Part shown: piece after piece, positions 20,385 through 20,949 of the stretch
Layout of the letters: every line of letters begins with the position of its first letter
Numbering within the stretch: the first letter of the stretch is position 1
IMG/VR virus record: IMGVR_UViG_3300047284_000565
Location: 1 to 20,949 of that record
From: a virus
Strand: one strand, 5' to 3'
DNA: 20,949 nucleotides
Notes under the pieces: generated by a model
The model's database searches: none
The model's input: only the letters and a program-made list of their open reading frames with translations
Told to the model about the DNA's origin: nothing
Position numbers and translations under genes: made by a program

Positions 20385-20949
20385 GTGACTAAGATTTCTC
20401 AGCTTTCGTCCATTGGTGATTCGTTGGCAATTGACGATCAATTTCTCATTCGTGATGTTAGCGATGCAGTTACGCCGAACAAAAGCGTTACTGTTAGCGG
20501 CATTACAAGAGCACTGGATCTTGGCACTGCAGCGGCTCCTGCCATTGCTTTTGCAAGTGACAAGAACACCGGCATTTACAGTCCTGGCGCCGATGAAGTA
20601 GCCATCTCAACTAATGGCACTGGGCGGCTCTTTGTCTCTTCGGCGGGATTGATTGGAATAAATCAGTCTTCCCCTGGCTCGGCCTTAGACGTGGCGGGAG
20701 AGATTAGGATTTATCCGACATCTGGCGCTGGCATCCTTCGCTTTGGTAGTGGTGGCGCCGAGAAAGGCAAGGTCTCTGTTGATGCATCAAGCAACTACAC
20801 GGTTGAAACTGCAGGAAGCGAACGACTCAGAATCGACTCCAGTGGCCGCTTAGGTCTGGGGACTAGTAACCCTGACTATAACCTTGAAGTCGAAGGGAAT
20901 GTCGGTACCGCCTACAGCGGGACTGCTCGCAACACGTTTCTAGGACTTT
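20385..20949 (+). CDS. Tail fiber protein, 5' part only (cut by window end)
   Basis: An open frame begins at GTG 20385, the first start after an in-frame stop at 20379-20381, and is still open at the window edge (188 codons). It opens KISQLSSIGDSLAIDDQFLIRD, a second common fiber N-terminus type, different from the NLSD module. Then come TPNKSVTVSGITRALDLGT and, near residues 58-83, NTGIYSPGADEVAISTNGTG, a stretch I recall from marine phage fibers. Two repeats of the form GxxGIxxxxPxxxLxVxG follow at about 88-106 (GLIGINQSSPGSALDVAG) and 154-172 (GRLGLGTSNPDYNLEVEG). Proteins of this make-up usually end in a self-cleaving S74 intramolecular chaperone domain, which would lie beyond the window. 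It is probably a trimeric side fiber or tail spike. No strong ribosome site is visible. Confidence 0.8.
   Translation, partial: MTKISQLSSIGDSLAIDDQFLIRDVSDAVTPNKSVTVSGITRALDLGTAAAPAIAFASDKNTGIYSPGADEVAISTNGTGRLFVSSAGLIGINQSSPGSALDVAGEIRIYPTSGAGILRFGSGGAEKGKVSVDASSNYTVETAGSERLRIDSSGRLGLGTSNPDYNLEVEGNVGTAYSGTARNTFLGL

Noticed and set aside
18464-20949. Diversity-generating retroelement targeting the LamG or fiber genes
   Set aside because: No reverse transcriptase, no template/variable repeat pair and no suitable A-rich repeat were seen.
1-20949. CRISPR arrays, tRNA genes, insertion sequences, integrase or attachment site
   Set aside because: I saw no spaced direct repeats, cloverleaf, transposase or recombinase motifs; the window is almost entirely structural genes.
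1-20949. Cyanobacterial HIP1 octamer (GCGATCGC) as host evidence
   Set aside because: Only partial matches such as ACGATCGCG near 584 and GCGATCG near 7563 were noticed; too few to support a host claim.

Overview
This window is the tail half of a late structural operon from a long-tailed (siphovirus-type) phage or prophage. Every supported gene lies on the + strand, and the genes are packed tightly, with ATGA, TAATG or TGATG overlaps at many junctions. The tail-tip block M-L-K-I-J has lambda order and clear lambda family motifs. The host cannot be proven from this window. The fiber-region motifs (a SLPVVIASDQTAVPV-type stretch, an NTGIYSPGADEVAIST-type stretch and LamG modules) and the mid-range base composition resemble what I recall from phages of marine or freshwater picocyanobacteria, so a cyanophage is my best inference. 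No integrase, lysis, replication or tRNA gene is present, so temperate versus lytic lifestyle is undecided.

Layout. (1) 1-1661: the tail of an upstream gene, a probable major tail tube protein (168-746), a strong intrinsic terminator (774-798), a tail-terminator-like protein (802-1209, GTG start) and an HK97 gp10-like neck/tail-completion protein (1206-1661). (2) 1651-2850: an unassigned 83-aa protein, then the tail assembly chaperones G and GT. GT is made by a programmed -1 frameshift at an A7 slippery site, with an upstream Shine-Dalgarno-like element and a downstream hairpin. (3) 2889-7790: a 1633-aa tape measure protein, predicting a long tail. (4) 7787-12257: the tail-tip genes M, L (Fe-S cysteines), K (JAMM + NlpC/P60), I and J. 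J is shortened to 708 aa, and its FN3-like domain sits in a separate small gene (12257-12655). (5) 12657-20949: accessory tip and fiber genes. These comprise two small structural proteins, a tandem pair of divergent paralogous fiber-like proteins (581 and 793 aa), three proteins sharing a short N-terminal NLSD...NLG-type module (one carrying a LamG-like lectin domain), and the start of a further fiber gene cut off by the window edge.

How they work together. G/GT chaperone the tape measure protein. The tip complex (J hub with L, M, I and K) nucleates on it, and tube subunits polymerise to the tape-measure length. The terminator-like and gp10-like proteins then cap the tail and join it to the head. 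The region after J looks like a modular host-recognition set in which anchoring pieces and variable adhesin domains are spread over many small genes instead of one long J C-terminus.
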